Shown: piece after piece, positions 7,359-15,438 of the stretch | How the letters are laid out: every line of letters starts with the position of its first letter | How positions within the stretch are numbered: the first letter of the stretch is position 1 | Assembly (NCBI RefSeq): GCF_017877055.1 | Contig: NZ_JAGIPG010000003.1 | Coordinates: 744,001-808,000, forward strand | From: Neorhizobium galegae | GTDB taxonomy: Bacteria; Pseudomonadota; Alphaproteobacteria; Rhizobiales; Rhizobiaceae | DNA: 64,000 bases | Direction: 5' to 3' | The notes under the pieces: generated by a model | The model's database searches: none | Seen by the model: the letters and a program-made list of their open reading frames with translations, nothing else | Told to the model about the DNA's origin: nothing | Translations under genes and position numbers: made by a program

Positions 7359-8140
7359 CGCGTAACCTCCCCGATGAAGCCACTGACCAGTTCGACGAAA
7401 CGGTCGGCCTTTTCGATCTGCGGGACATGTCCGCAGTTCTCGATGATCTCAAGCCGCGAATTTGGAATGAGATCGCGCCAGGCCGGAGCGTAACCGACCG
7501 GCATCGCCTTGTCGTCGTCGCCCCAGACGATCAGCGTCGGCACAGAAATACGGTGCAGCCACTTGTGCAGGTCCGGATTGAGGAATCGCGGCTCCCAGGC
7601 GAGCTTGGCCGACGTGAGCTTGTTCCTGAGAAGGATTTCCATCTCTTCCTTCGACGGCGGCGGGGCCGCCAGCATCGCTTCTGCAAATGCCTGGTCGTGG
7701 AAGAGGTTGCGGGCCGTCTCCTCCGGGTTCCACATGAAGACGTCCCCCTTGCGCACGCCCTTCACCCGGATGCCGGCGGGCGCCACGACGGTCAGGGAAC
7801 TGAGCTTGGTCGCATTGCGGATGGCGATCTCGGCCGCCAGCCAGCCGCCGATCGACGTGCCGACAAGGTTGACCTTCTCAAGGTCGAGGTGATCGAAGAC
7901 ATCCAGATAAAAGAAGGCGAGGTCCGAAATGTTGTCGAGCCATTCGGGACTGTCGGAGGCGCCAAAACCCGGATGTTCCGGTACGATGACCTCATGGGTT
8001 TCGGAGAGCTTCTCCATGAAGGGCAGCCAGCGCGAGGCGCCGCTCGCGCCATGCAGGAACAGGAGTGGCGCACCAGTCCCTTTCCGCATGAACCGGACTT
8101 TGCAGCCGGTTATCGTCTCCGTACTTTCGGTAAAGCTCAT
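7355..8140 (-). CDS. Alpha/beta-hydrolase fold protein, second copy (261 aa)
   Basis: The fold is shown by LLFLHGASGASRWLPF (oxyanion loop), the VPEHPGFGASDSP segment, the nucleophile elbow GTSIGGW, the acid in IVWGDDDKAMP and the His in IENCGHVPQIEKADRF. The sequence resembles meta-cleavage-product or lactone hydrolases more than the 1182-1961 protein does. The start is set at 8140 because a GGGAGG site lies ahead of it; a TTG at 8158 would place that site inside the gene. It is translationally coupled (ATGA) to the LLM monooxygenase downstream. The promoter lies in the divergent region shared with the SDR at 8376. Confidence 0.9.
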   Translation of the reverse strand: MSFTESTETITGCKVRFMRKGTGAPLLFLHGASGASRWLPFMEKLSETHEVIVPEHPGFGASDSPEWLDNISDLAFFYLDVFDHLDLEKVNLVGTSIGGWLAAEIAIRNATKLSSLTVVAPAGIRVKGVRKGDVFMWNPEETARNLFHDQAFAEAMLAAPPPSKEEMEILLRNKLTSAKLAWEPRFLNPDLHKWLHRISVPTLIVWGDDDKAMPVGYAPAWRDLIPNSRLEIIENCGHVPQIEKADRFVELVSGFIGEVTR

Positions 8141-8223
8141 CGGTTTCCGCCCTCCCAAGTGCCGTTTACCGCAGGCGGGAAGCGCTCCTCTGCACCCGCC
8201 CGAAGGCCTCCCTTGGGGCCAAT

Positions 8224-8317
8224 CTGTATAACCTTGACAGATGGGTCAATATGATTCTGTCAAATTTTGATTGATAATAGCAAATTTCTAACTTGCATCT
8301 TCGGTAATTGCATACAA
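8224..8317. promoter_or_regulatory. Divergent control region with GntR-type sites and a TTGACAGA dyad
   Basis: The region holds CTGTATAACC (8224-8233) and TTGCATACAA (8308-8317), both like the GTATAC sites beside the GntR gene. It also has a perfect 8-bp inverted repeat TTGACAGA (8234-8241) / TCTGTCAA (8256-8263) separated by 14 bp. It lies between the minus hydrolase/LLM operon and the plus SDR-led operon, so it is the likely switch for both. Confidence 0.45.
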
Positions 8318-8375
8318 AGTAGGCGCCGCTCGGGTGGGGAGGGTCATGCTCGCCCGGTTCGGAGGGAGGATAGGA

Positions 8376-9167
8376 ATGCAGGCCGAAAAACTGTTTGATC
8401 TCCACGGTCAGGTAGCGATCGTGACGGGCGCTGCGAGCGGCCTGGGGCTTGCGATCACCAAGGCGCTGGCCGCCAATGGCGCGCATGTAGCGTTGCTCGA
8501 TCTCAACGCCGAGACCCTCGCCGCCGCCTATCAATGGCTGAACGGCCAGCGCTTTTCCGCCGAAACCCATAAGGTCGATGTTTCCGCCAGCGCGAGCCTG
8601 CGCGAGACGATCGACGGCATCGCCGAAAAGCACGGACACCTCGATATCCTCGTTGCCAATGCAGGCATCAGCGGCGGCCCCAATTCCCGCACCGAGGCCG
8701 GCGCGATCGAGAATGTCAGTGACGAGTTGTGGAACAAGGTGGTGGACGTGAACCTCACCGCCACCTTCGTCGCCATTCAATCGGCCGCCAAGCATATGAA
8801 GAAGCAGAAAAGCGGCCGCATCGTCGCAATCGCCTCGATTGCCGGCCTGCGCGGCGACCCCATGACCGGTTACGCCTATGCCTCCAGCAAGGGCGCCGTC
8901 GTCAACCTCGTCAAGCAGGCTTCCTGGGAACTGGCACCTTACAACGTGCTGGTCAACGGCATCGCGCCCGGCCCCTTCCGCACCAATATCGCCGGCGGGC
9001 GCATCCGCGAACCGGAAATCGAGAAGGCCTTCGCCGACACCGTACCGCTCGGCCGCATCGCCGAGACGGACGAGATCATGGGCCTCGCGCTACTTTTGGC
9101 ATCGAAGGCCTCGAGCTTCATGACCGGCGCGGTGATCCCGATCGACGGAGGCACGGTCGCCATCTAG
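8376..9167 (+). CDS. Short-chain dehydrogenase/reductase, classical SDR (263 aa)
   Basis: This is an NAD(P)-dependent alcohol/ketone oxidoreductase. It shows the cofactor loop VTGAASGLGLAI (residues about 16-27), DILVANAGISGG, the catalytic Ser in IASIAG, the active site YAYASSKGAVVNL and the C-terminal MTGAVIPIDGG. The start at 8376 follows a GGAGGGAGGAT site; the reading frame extends to 8334 but without need. It is the first gene of the plus-strand catabolic operon and could oxidise an alcohol to the ketone used by an LLM oxygenase, or act further down the pathway. Confidence 0.93.
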   Translation: MQAEKLFDLHGQVAIVTGAASGLGLAITKALAANGAHVALLDLNAETLAAAYQWLNGQRFSAETHKVDVSASASLRETIDGIAEKHGHLDILVANAGISGGPNSRTEAGAIENVSDELWNKVVDVNLTATFVAIQSAAKHMKKQKSGRIVAIASIAGLRGDPMTGYAYASSKGAVVNLVKQASWELAPYNVLVNGIAPGPFRTNIAGGRIREPEIEKAFADTVPLGRIAETDEIMGLALLLASKASSFMTGAVIPIDGGTVAI

Positions 9168-9307
9168 GCTGCGCGAAATGTCGTAATTGACAATATCAGG
9201 CTCCCTGCTTTATCTCCTTGGAGAGGGATGAGAGAGCGGGGCTCGAGAAAAGCCCGAAATTGACGAATGCCAAACGCACTCGTCTCATGACGCAGGAGGA
9301 AACCATC

Positions 9308-10771
9308 ATGAATATCGCGACCAATCCCGCCCCCTCTTCCGAGGCCTACCAGTCCGCACGGCTGCTGATCGACGGCGTCTGGCTGGAGAATGGCGACCGC
9401 AAGACGCAACCGCTCATCAATCCGGCGACCGAAAAGGCGATCGGCGTGGTGCCGCATGCAACGGTCGAGGATCTCGATCGGGCGCTCGAAGCCGCCAAGC
9501 GCGCCTTCCCGGCGTGGCGCGCCACCAGTCCACGCGAGCGTGGACGCATTCTGAAGCGCGCAGCACAGTTGATGCACGACCGGCAGGAAGAGATCGCTAC
9601 TCTTGCGACGCTCGAAATGGGCAAGCCGATCGCCGAGGCACGGCTGGAAACCCATTTCGCCACCGAAGAAATGGAGTGGTTCGCCGAGGAAGGCCGCCGC
9701 ACCTATGGCCGCGTCATTCCCGGACGGATCGGCGAAACCCGCTTCCAGGTCGTCAAGGAACCGGTCGGCCCGACTGCCGGCTTCTCCGCCTGGAACTTTC
9801 CCGTCGGCAATGCCGCCCGCAAGATGGGCTCGGCGCTCGCAGCCGGTTGCACGATGATCTACAAGCCCGGCGAAGAGGCCCCGGCTTCGGCCGCAGCAGT
9901 TGCCCAGTGCCTCATCGATGCAGGTGTGCCGGCCGGCGTCATCGCCGTCGTCTATGGCGTGCCGGACTTCATCTCCCGCCACCTGCTCGCCTCGCCGATC
10001 ATCCGCAAGATCTCGTTCACCGGCTCGGTCCCGGTCGGTCAGCACCTGATCCGGCTTGCTTCGGAAAGCTTGAAGCGCACCACGATGGAACTCGGCGGCC
10101 ATGCGCCGGTGCTTGTCTTCGACGATGCCGACCAGACGGCCGCGCTCGACATGTCGGTGCAGCGCAAATACCGCAACGGCGGCCAGGTCTGTGTTTCTCC
10201 GACCCGCTTCTACGTGCAGGAAAAGTCCTATGATGCCTTCTGCGCCGGTTTTGCCGAGCGTGCCGGCAAGATCAAGGTCGGCGACGGCCTCGATCCGGCA
10301 ACCGGCATGGGTCCGCTCGTCCACGGCCGCCGCCGCGACGCGATCGAGGCGCTGGTGCAGGACGCGACCTCCAAGGGCGCCAAGCTGCTCTCCGGCGGTC
10401 ATCGCGTCAATAACGAGGGTTTCTACTTTGCCCCAACCGTTCTCGCAGACGTGCCGAGCGACGCGCGGATCATGAGCGAGGAGCCGTTCGGCCCGGTTGC
10501 CGTGCTCAACCGCTTCTCGGATTTTGACGACGCGGTCACCAAGGCGAACGAACTGCCTTACGGCCTCGCCGCCTATGCCTTCTCCAATTCGCACAAGACC
10601 ATCGCAAAACTTTCCGATGCGCTGGAAGCGGGCATGGTCGGCATCAATTCCTTCAACATCTCCATGCCGGAAACCCCGTTCGGCGGGGTGAAGGCAAGCG
10701 GCCACGGTTCCGAAGTCGGGATCGAGGGCGTCGAGGCCTATATGGTCACCAAGACGGTCAGCATCACCTGA
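9308..10771 (+). CDS. NAD(P)-dependent aldehyde dehydrogenase (487 aa)
   Basis: Full-length ALDH. The catalytic Glu is in TMELGGHAPVLVFDDAD, the catalytic Cys in KYRNGGQVCVSPTRFY, and the cofactor region is GPTAGFSAWNFPVG ... YKPGEEAP. The sequence is nearest in style to succinate-semialdehyde and related dehydrogenases. The start follows a GCAGGAGGAAACC site. Inside the operon it probably oxidises the aldehyde released by one of the two thiamine-diphosphate decarboxylase-like enzymes to the acid, as MdlD does in mandelate catabolism (inference from order and families). Confidence 0.95.
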   Translation: MNIATNPAPSSEAYQSARLLIDGVWLENGDRKTQPLINPATEKAIGVVPHATVEDLDRALEAAKRAFPAWRATSPRERGRILKRAAQLMHDRQEEIATLATLEMGKPIAEARLETHFATEEMEWFAEEGRRTYGRVIPGRIGETRFQVVKEPVGPTAGFSAWNFPVGNAARKMGSALAAGCTMIYKPGEEAPASAAAVAQCLIDAGVPAGVIAVVYGVPDFISRHLLASPIIRKISFTGSVPVGQHLIRLASESLKRTTMELGGHAPVLVFDDADQTAALDMSVQRKYRNGGQVCVSPTRFYVQEKSYDAFCAGFAERAGKIKVGDGLDPATGMGPLVHGRRRDAIEALVQDATSKGAKLLSGGHRVNNEGFYFAPTVLADVPSDARIMSEEPFGPVAVLNRFSDFDDAVTKANELPYGLAAYAFSNSHKTIAKLSDALEAGMVGINSFNISMPETPFGGVKASGHGSEVGIEGVEAYMVTKTVSIT

Positions 10772-10811
10772 TCCGGTTCAGGTCCAAAAAAGCTCCAAGA
10801 GGACGAGAGTT

Positions 10812-12512
10812 ATGAAACACGAAAAACCGACCGGGACATTCGCCGCCGAGGCCGTGCTGACCCACATGAAGGCCGCCGGCATCGATGTCCTGTTCGCCAA
10901 TGGCGGCACCGACTTTCCGTCGATCATCGAGGCCTATGCGCGCCAGCCGGAAAGCGGCCTGAAGATGCCGGAAGCCCTGGTCATCCCGCATGAGGGTGTC
11001 GCGGTCGGCATGGCGCATGGCTATTACCTGATGACCAGCAAGCCTGCCGGCGTCATCGTCCACGTCAATGTCGGTCTTGCAAACTCGGTCATGGGCCTGA
11101 TCAACGCCCGCTCCGAAAACGTGCCTGTCATGATGTTCTCCGGTCGTACGCCGATCACCGAGGCGGGCCGCTTCGGCTCGCGTTCCTCGCCGATCCACTG
11201 GGGCCAGGAAATGTTCGACCAGGGCGGCATGGTCCGCGAAGTGGTCAAGTGGGATTACGAGCTGCGCTACCCGGAACAGGCGGGCATCGTCATCGACCGC
11301 GCCGTGAGCATCGCCATGAGCGAGCCGCGTGGCCCGGTTTATTTGAGCCTGCCGCGCGAGGCGCTGGCCGAAGGCGCCCAAATCGAGACCAATCAGCGCT
11401 CGACGGTCACTCCGACGACCTTCGGCCCGGCCGATCCGGCGCTGGTTGCTGAAGCTGCCGACCTGCTTTCCAAGGCGAAGAGCCCGCTGGTCATCACCCA
11501 GAGCCCGGAACTGGCACCGGATTTCGAACCGCTCGCCGGTTTCGTCGAGAAATTCGCGCTGCCGACCGTCGAAATGTGGGCGACCCGCCTGGCACTGCCG
11601 AGCGACCACCCGATGATGATCGGGCGGGACTCCACCCAAGTGCTGAAGGAAGCCGACGTCGTCGTCGTCATCAATGCCGCCGTGCCGTGGATATCCGATC
11701 ATACGGGCCTTGCGGAAGGCGCCAAGGTTATCGCCATCGGTCCGGACCCGCAGCATAGCCGCGTGCCGATCCGCAGCTTCGAGATCGACATCGCGCTTGC
11801 CGGCGGCACCAACAAGACGATCGCAGCCCTTGCCGCAGCCATGGCCGAACGTGTGTCGGCCAGCGAAACCTTCTCCGAACGTCGCGAGAAGTGGGCGAAG
11901 ATCAAGGCAGCCCAGGCCGAAGCCGCCGACAGGCGCGCCGCCATGGGCAATGGTTCGCCGATGACGCCGGCCTTCGTCAGCCGCTGCGTCTCCGATATCA
12001 TGGACGAGAAAACGACTATCGTAAACGAACTCGGCATCGATCCCTCGGTGATGAGCTTCAGATATCCGAAGTCCTACTTCTCGACCCCGCTTTCCGGCGG
12101 TCTCGGCTTCGGCCTCACCGCAGCACTCGGCGCCCAGCTCGGCGACCGTAGCCGCCAGGTGATCGCCACGATCGGCGACGGTTCCTACATGTTCGCCAAC
12201 CCTGTCGCCTGCCACCAGACGGCAACCGCGCTGAAGCTGCCGCTGCTGACGATCGTCTTCAACAACGGCATCTGGAACGCCGTGCGCCGCTCGACGCTTT
12301 ACATGTATCCGGACGGCAGCGCCGCGACCGCCAACACCATGCCGATCACCGCGCTCGACCCGGCCCCGGACTATGCGGCCATCGCTCGCGCCCACGGTGC
12401 CCATGCCGAACGCGTCGAGACGGGTGCCGACCTGCCGGCGGCGCTGCAGCGGGCGCTTACCGCGACCAAGAGCGGCCGGCAGGCCATGCTCGAAGTCATG
12501 GTCTCCTACTAA
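10812..12512 (+). CDS. Thiamine-diphosphate-dependent enzyme, acetolactate synthase / benzoylformate decarboxylase type (566 aa)
   Basis: Three-domain ThDP enzyme. The N-terminal Pyr domain carries the cofactor-activating Glu in IPHEGVAVGMAHGYY. The C-terminal PP domain has the ThDP motif GDGSYMFANP ... FNNGIWNAV. The length matches the family. It may decarboxylate or carboligate a 2-ketoacid. It precedes an FMN 2-hydroxyacid dehydrogenase by 11 bp, and a second, divergent ThDP enzyme follows at 13783. The two may act on different ketoacids or form a hetero-oligomer; the sequence does not decide. Confidence 0.92.
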   Translation: MKHEKPTGTFAAEAVLTHMKAAGIDVLFANGGTDFPSIIEAYARQPESGLKMPEALVIPHEGVAVGMAHGYYLMTSKPAGVIVHVNVGLANSVMGLINARSENVPVMMFSGRTPITEAGRFGSRSSPIHWGQEMFDQGGMVREVVKWDYELRYPEQAGIVIDRAVSIAMSEPRGPVYLSLPREALAEGAQIETNQRSTVTPTTFGPADPALVAEAADLLSKAKSPLVITQSPELAPDFEPLAGFVEKFALPTVEMWATRLALPSDHPMMIGRDSTQVLKEADVVVVINAAVPWISDHTGLAEGAKVIAIGPDPQHSRVPIRSFEIDIALAGGTNKTIAALAAAMAERVSASETFSERREKWAKIKAAQAEAADRRAAMGNGSPMTPAFVSRCVSDIMDEKTTIVNELGIDPSVMSFRYPKSYFSTPLSGGLGFGLTAALGAQLGDRSRQVIATIGDGSYMFANPVACHQTATALKLPLLTIVFNNGIWNAVRRSTLYMYPDGSAATANTMPITALDPAPDYAAIARAHGAHAERVETGADLPAALQRALTATKSGRQAMLEVMVSY

Positions 12513-12523
12513 GAGGCGTCGTC

Positions 12524-13753
12524 ATGGGGGGAGCCGGAGACGACGCAAGGACGATAGAGACGCTGGCCGAACTCCGCCGGCGTTATCCGATGGTCGGGGA
12601 TCTCGAGAAACGGGCGAAATGGCGGCTTCCGCGTTTCGCCTATGAATTTCTGCAGGGCGGCGCCGGGGATGAAACCGGCCTCAACCGAAACCGGACTGCG
12701 CTGCAAGCGGTGGAAATCGTTCCGCGCTACGGCATCGACGTATCCAAGGTCGATGCCTCGGTCGAGCTTTTCGGCCATCGTTACGCCGCCCCGATCGGCA
12801 TCTCGCCGATCGGCTTCGACGGCATGATGTGGCCGGGTGCGACCGAACGTTTCGCCAAGGCCGCGCAGGCCCACAATATCCCCTACATGGTCGGCACGCT
12901 TGCCTGCTCGACCATTGAGAAGGTGGTGGAATGGGCGTCTGACGTCACGTGGTTCCAGCTGTACCCGATGGCACCGAACAATCACCAGTACAGCCTGGAA
13001 ATGGCCGAGCGCGCCCGTGTCGCGGGCGCCAGGGTACTGGTCGCGACACTGGATGTGCCGGTGCGCGCAAAGCGGCCGCGGGATCTTCGCAACGGCCTCA
13101 CCATGCCTTTCAAGCTGACGCCGAAGACGATGTTGGCCGCGGCCGCGGCCCCCTTCTGGCTGGACGCGATCCGCCGCAAGGGCATGCCGACCTTCGCCAA
13201 CATGGCTGGTTTCGCCGGCGCGCCGGACCGGGTGACCACCTCCGCCTTCGTGCAGAAACATATCGGCGGCGGCTTTCCGTGGGAACAGATCGCCCGTCTG
13301 CGCGACACGTGGCCCGGGCCGATGATGGTCAAGGGCGTCATGCACCCGGCAGATGCCGAAAAGGCGCTGGAACTCGGCTTGAACGGTGTCGTCGTCTCCA
13401 ACCACGGCGGCCGCCAGTTCGATGCGGCACCGGCGACGATCGACGTACTGCCGGAGATTGCCCGCACCGTGGGCACGCGCGGCACCGTGCTGTTCGACAG
13501 CGGCGTCGTCTCCGGCGTCGACATGATGCGCGCGATTGCCTGCGGTGCCCATTCGTCCTTTGCCGGTCGTGCCTTCATGCTCGGCCTTGCCGCACTCGGA
13601 GACCATGGCGCCACCCATATGGCGCAGGCCTTCATTGAAGAATACCGCATCACGCTCGGCCAGAGCGGGCTGCTGAATACTGAAGAGGCCCGCCGAGCGC
13701 CCGTGCGCCATCCCGGTGCCTGGACGGCGGAAGATTTCCAACCTCACCTCTAA
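12524..13753 (+). CDS. FMN-dependent L-2-hydroxyacid dehydrogenase/oxidase (409 aa)
   Basis: A member of the lactate/glycolate/mandelate dehydrogenase family: an FMN beta/alpha barrel that oxidises L-2-hydroxyacids to 2-ketoacids. Visible motifs are FAYEFLQGGAGDETGL (N-terminal), APIGISPIGFDGMMWP, the WFQLYPM strand, the catalytic stretch VVVSNHGGRQFDAAPA with its base His, and the phosphate loop SGVVSGVDMMRAIACGA. The length is normal. It is flanked by the two ThDP enzymes and followed by an FAD-type hydroxyacid dehydrogenase, so the operon seems able to oxidise both enantiomers of a hydroxyacid. Confidence 0.94.
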   Translation: MGGAGDDARTIETLAELRRRYPMVGDLEKRAKWRLPRFAYEFLQGGAGDETGLNRNRTALQAVEIVPRYGIDVSKVDASVELFGHRYAAPIGISPIGFDGMMWPGATERFAKAAQAHNIPYMVGTLACSTIEKVVEWASDVTWFQLYPMAPNNHQYSLEMAERARVAGARVLVATLDVPVRAKRPRDLRNGLTMPFKLTPKTMLAAAAAPFWLDAIRRKGMPTFANMAGFAGAPDRVTTSAFVQKHIGGGFPWEQIARLRDTWPGPMMVKGVMHPADAEKALELGLNGVVVSNHGGRQFDAAPATIDVLPEIARTVGTRGTVLFDSGVVSGVDMMRAIACGAHSSFAGRAFMLGLAALGDHGATHMAQAFIEEYRITLGQSGLLNTEEARRAPVRHPGAWTAEDFQPHL

Positions 13754-13782
13754 TCGACCATGTCTCCGGGGAGGAGAAACCC

Positions 13783-15438
13783 ATGAAAGTTGCCGACGCC
13801 ATCGTGGAAATCCTGAAGCGCGAGGGGATCGAGGTCATCTGCGGTTACCCGGTGAACCATGTTCTGGAACACGCGGCCATGGCCGATGTCCGCCCGATCA
13901 TCGTGCGCCAGGAGCGTCATGGCCTGCATATGGCCGACGCCATGTCGCGGTTGAGCTCCGGCAAGACGATCGGCGTCTTCGCCATGCAGCTCGGACCAGG
14001 TACCGAAAACGCCTATGGCGGCATTGCCCAGGCCTATTCGGAATCGGTGCCGCTGCTGGTGCTGCCCATGGGTTACGAGCGCCGCGTCGCGCATATCGAC
14101 CCAAACTACAACGCGACCCGCTCGATGCGCGACATCACCAAGTCCGCCGAGCCGATCACCTCGGCTGCCGAAATCCCCAACATCTTCCGCCGCGCCTTCT
14201 CTAAACTGCGCAACGGCCGCGGCGGTCCGGTTCTGATCGAGATCCCGAACGACATGTGGCAGGACGAAGTGCCCGAACCTCTGAACTATCGGCCGGTTCT
14301 GTCCACCCGCTACGGGCCGGACCCGGCTGCCGTGCGCGACGCGGTCGATCTGCTGCTCGCTGCCAAGCGCCCGATCCTCTACGCCGGCCAGGGCATCCAT
14401 TATGCCGAAGCTTGGCCGCAGTTGAAACAGCTCGCTGAACTGCTGGCGATCCCCGTCTCGACCAGCCTTGAAGGCAAGAGCGCATTTCCGGAAACCCACC
14501 CGCTCTCCGTCGGCGCCGGTGGTGCGGCGATCTCCAAGACGCTTCGCCACTTCCTCGACACATCGGACCTGATCTTCGGCATCGGCTGCTCGTTCACCGA
14601 GACCGCCTTCGGCGTGCAGATGCCGCTCGACAAGACCGTCATCCACGCGACGCTCGATCCCGACCACGTCAACAAGGATATCGAAGCCAAGGTGGCGCTG
14701 GTCGGAGATGCGGCGCTGACGCTCGACGCGGTTCTCGCCGAGCTCGAAGCCCGCAAGGTCAAGGCGCGCGACCACACCGAAGTTGCCGCCGAGATCGCCA
14801 GGATCCAGGCCGAATGGCTGGCGGAATGGATGCCGAAGCTTACCGCGCCCGAAGCGCCGCTGTCGCCCTACCGCGTTCTCTGGGACCTGCAGCACACCGT
14901 CGATATCGAAAACACCATCATCACCCATGATGCCGGCAGCCCGCGCGACCAGCTTTCGCCGTTCTGGAAATCGGTCAAGCCGCTCACCTATATCGGCTGG
15001 GGCAAGACGACCCAGCTCGGTTATGGCCTCGGCCTTGCCATGGGCGCCAAGCTGATGCATCCGGACAAGCTCTGCATCAACGTCTGGGGCGATGCCGCGA
15101 TCGGCTTTACCGGCATGGATTTCGAAACCGCGGTGCGCGAACGCCTGCCAATCCTGTCAATCCTGCTCAACAATTTCTCAATGGCGATGGAACTGCCGAT
15201 CATGAAGGTGTCGACGGAAAAATACCGCTCCACCGACATTTCCGGCGATTATGCCGCCTTCGCCCGCGCGCTTGGTGGCTACGGCGAACGCGTCACCGAA
15301 CCGAGTGAGATCATCCCGGCGATCAAGCGCGGCATCGAGCAGACCAGACAAGGCGTGCCGGTTCTGCTGGAATTCATCACACGGCAGGAAATCGCCCGGT
15401 CACGCTACCACCGCATGCTGACGGGTGAGAAGAAATGA
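13783..15438 (+). CDS. Second thiamine-diphosphate-dependent enzyme (551 aa)
   Basis: The Pyr domain has the activating Glu in IVRQERHGLHMADAM; the PP domain has VWGDAAIGFTGMDFET ... ILLNNFSMAMELP, the GD-x(n)-NN ThDP motif. The middle domain is intact, so both ThDP enzymes look active. It has an excellent GGGGAGGAG site and overlaps the next gene by ATGA. The family includes acetolactate synthase, oxalyl-CoA and benzoylformate decarboxylases; which reaction it performs cannot be told from sequence. Confidence 0.92.
   Translation: MKVADAIVEILKREGIEVICGYPVNHVLEHAAMADVRPIIVRQERHGLHMADAMSRLSSGKTIGVFAMQLGPGTENAYGGIAQAYSESVPLLVLPMGYERRVAHIDPNYNATRSMRDITKSAEPITSAAEIPNIFRRAFSKLRNGRGGPVLIEIPNDMWQDEVPEPLNYRPVLSTRYGPDPAAVRDAVDLLLAAKRPILYAGQGIHYAEAWPQLKQLAELLAIPVSTSLEGKSAFPETHPLSVGAGGAAISKTLRHFLDTSDLIFGIGCSFTETAFGVQMPLDKTVIHATLDPDHVNKDIEAKVALVGDAALTLDAVLAELEARKVKARDHTEVAAEIARIQAEWLAEWMPKLTAPEAPLSPYRVLWDLQHTVDIENTIITHDAGSPRDQLSPFWKSVKPLTYIGWGKTTQLGYGLGLAMGAKLMHPDKLCINVWGDAAIGFTGMDFETAVRERLPILSILLNNFSMAMELPIMKVSTEKYRSTDISGDYAAFARALGGYGERVTEPSEIIPAIKRGIEQTRQGVPVLLEFITRQEIARSRYHRMLTGEKK

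Noticed and set aside
9164-10705. Long minus-strand open frame of 513 codons
   Set aside because: It lies antisense to a clear aldehyde dehydrogenase with all motifs, has no family resemblance and arises from high-GC codon use.
10764-12404. Long minus-strand open frame of 546 codons
   Set aside because: Antisense to a complete ThDP enzyme; composition is His/Arg/Asp-rich shadow sequence without motifs.
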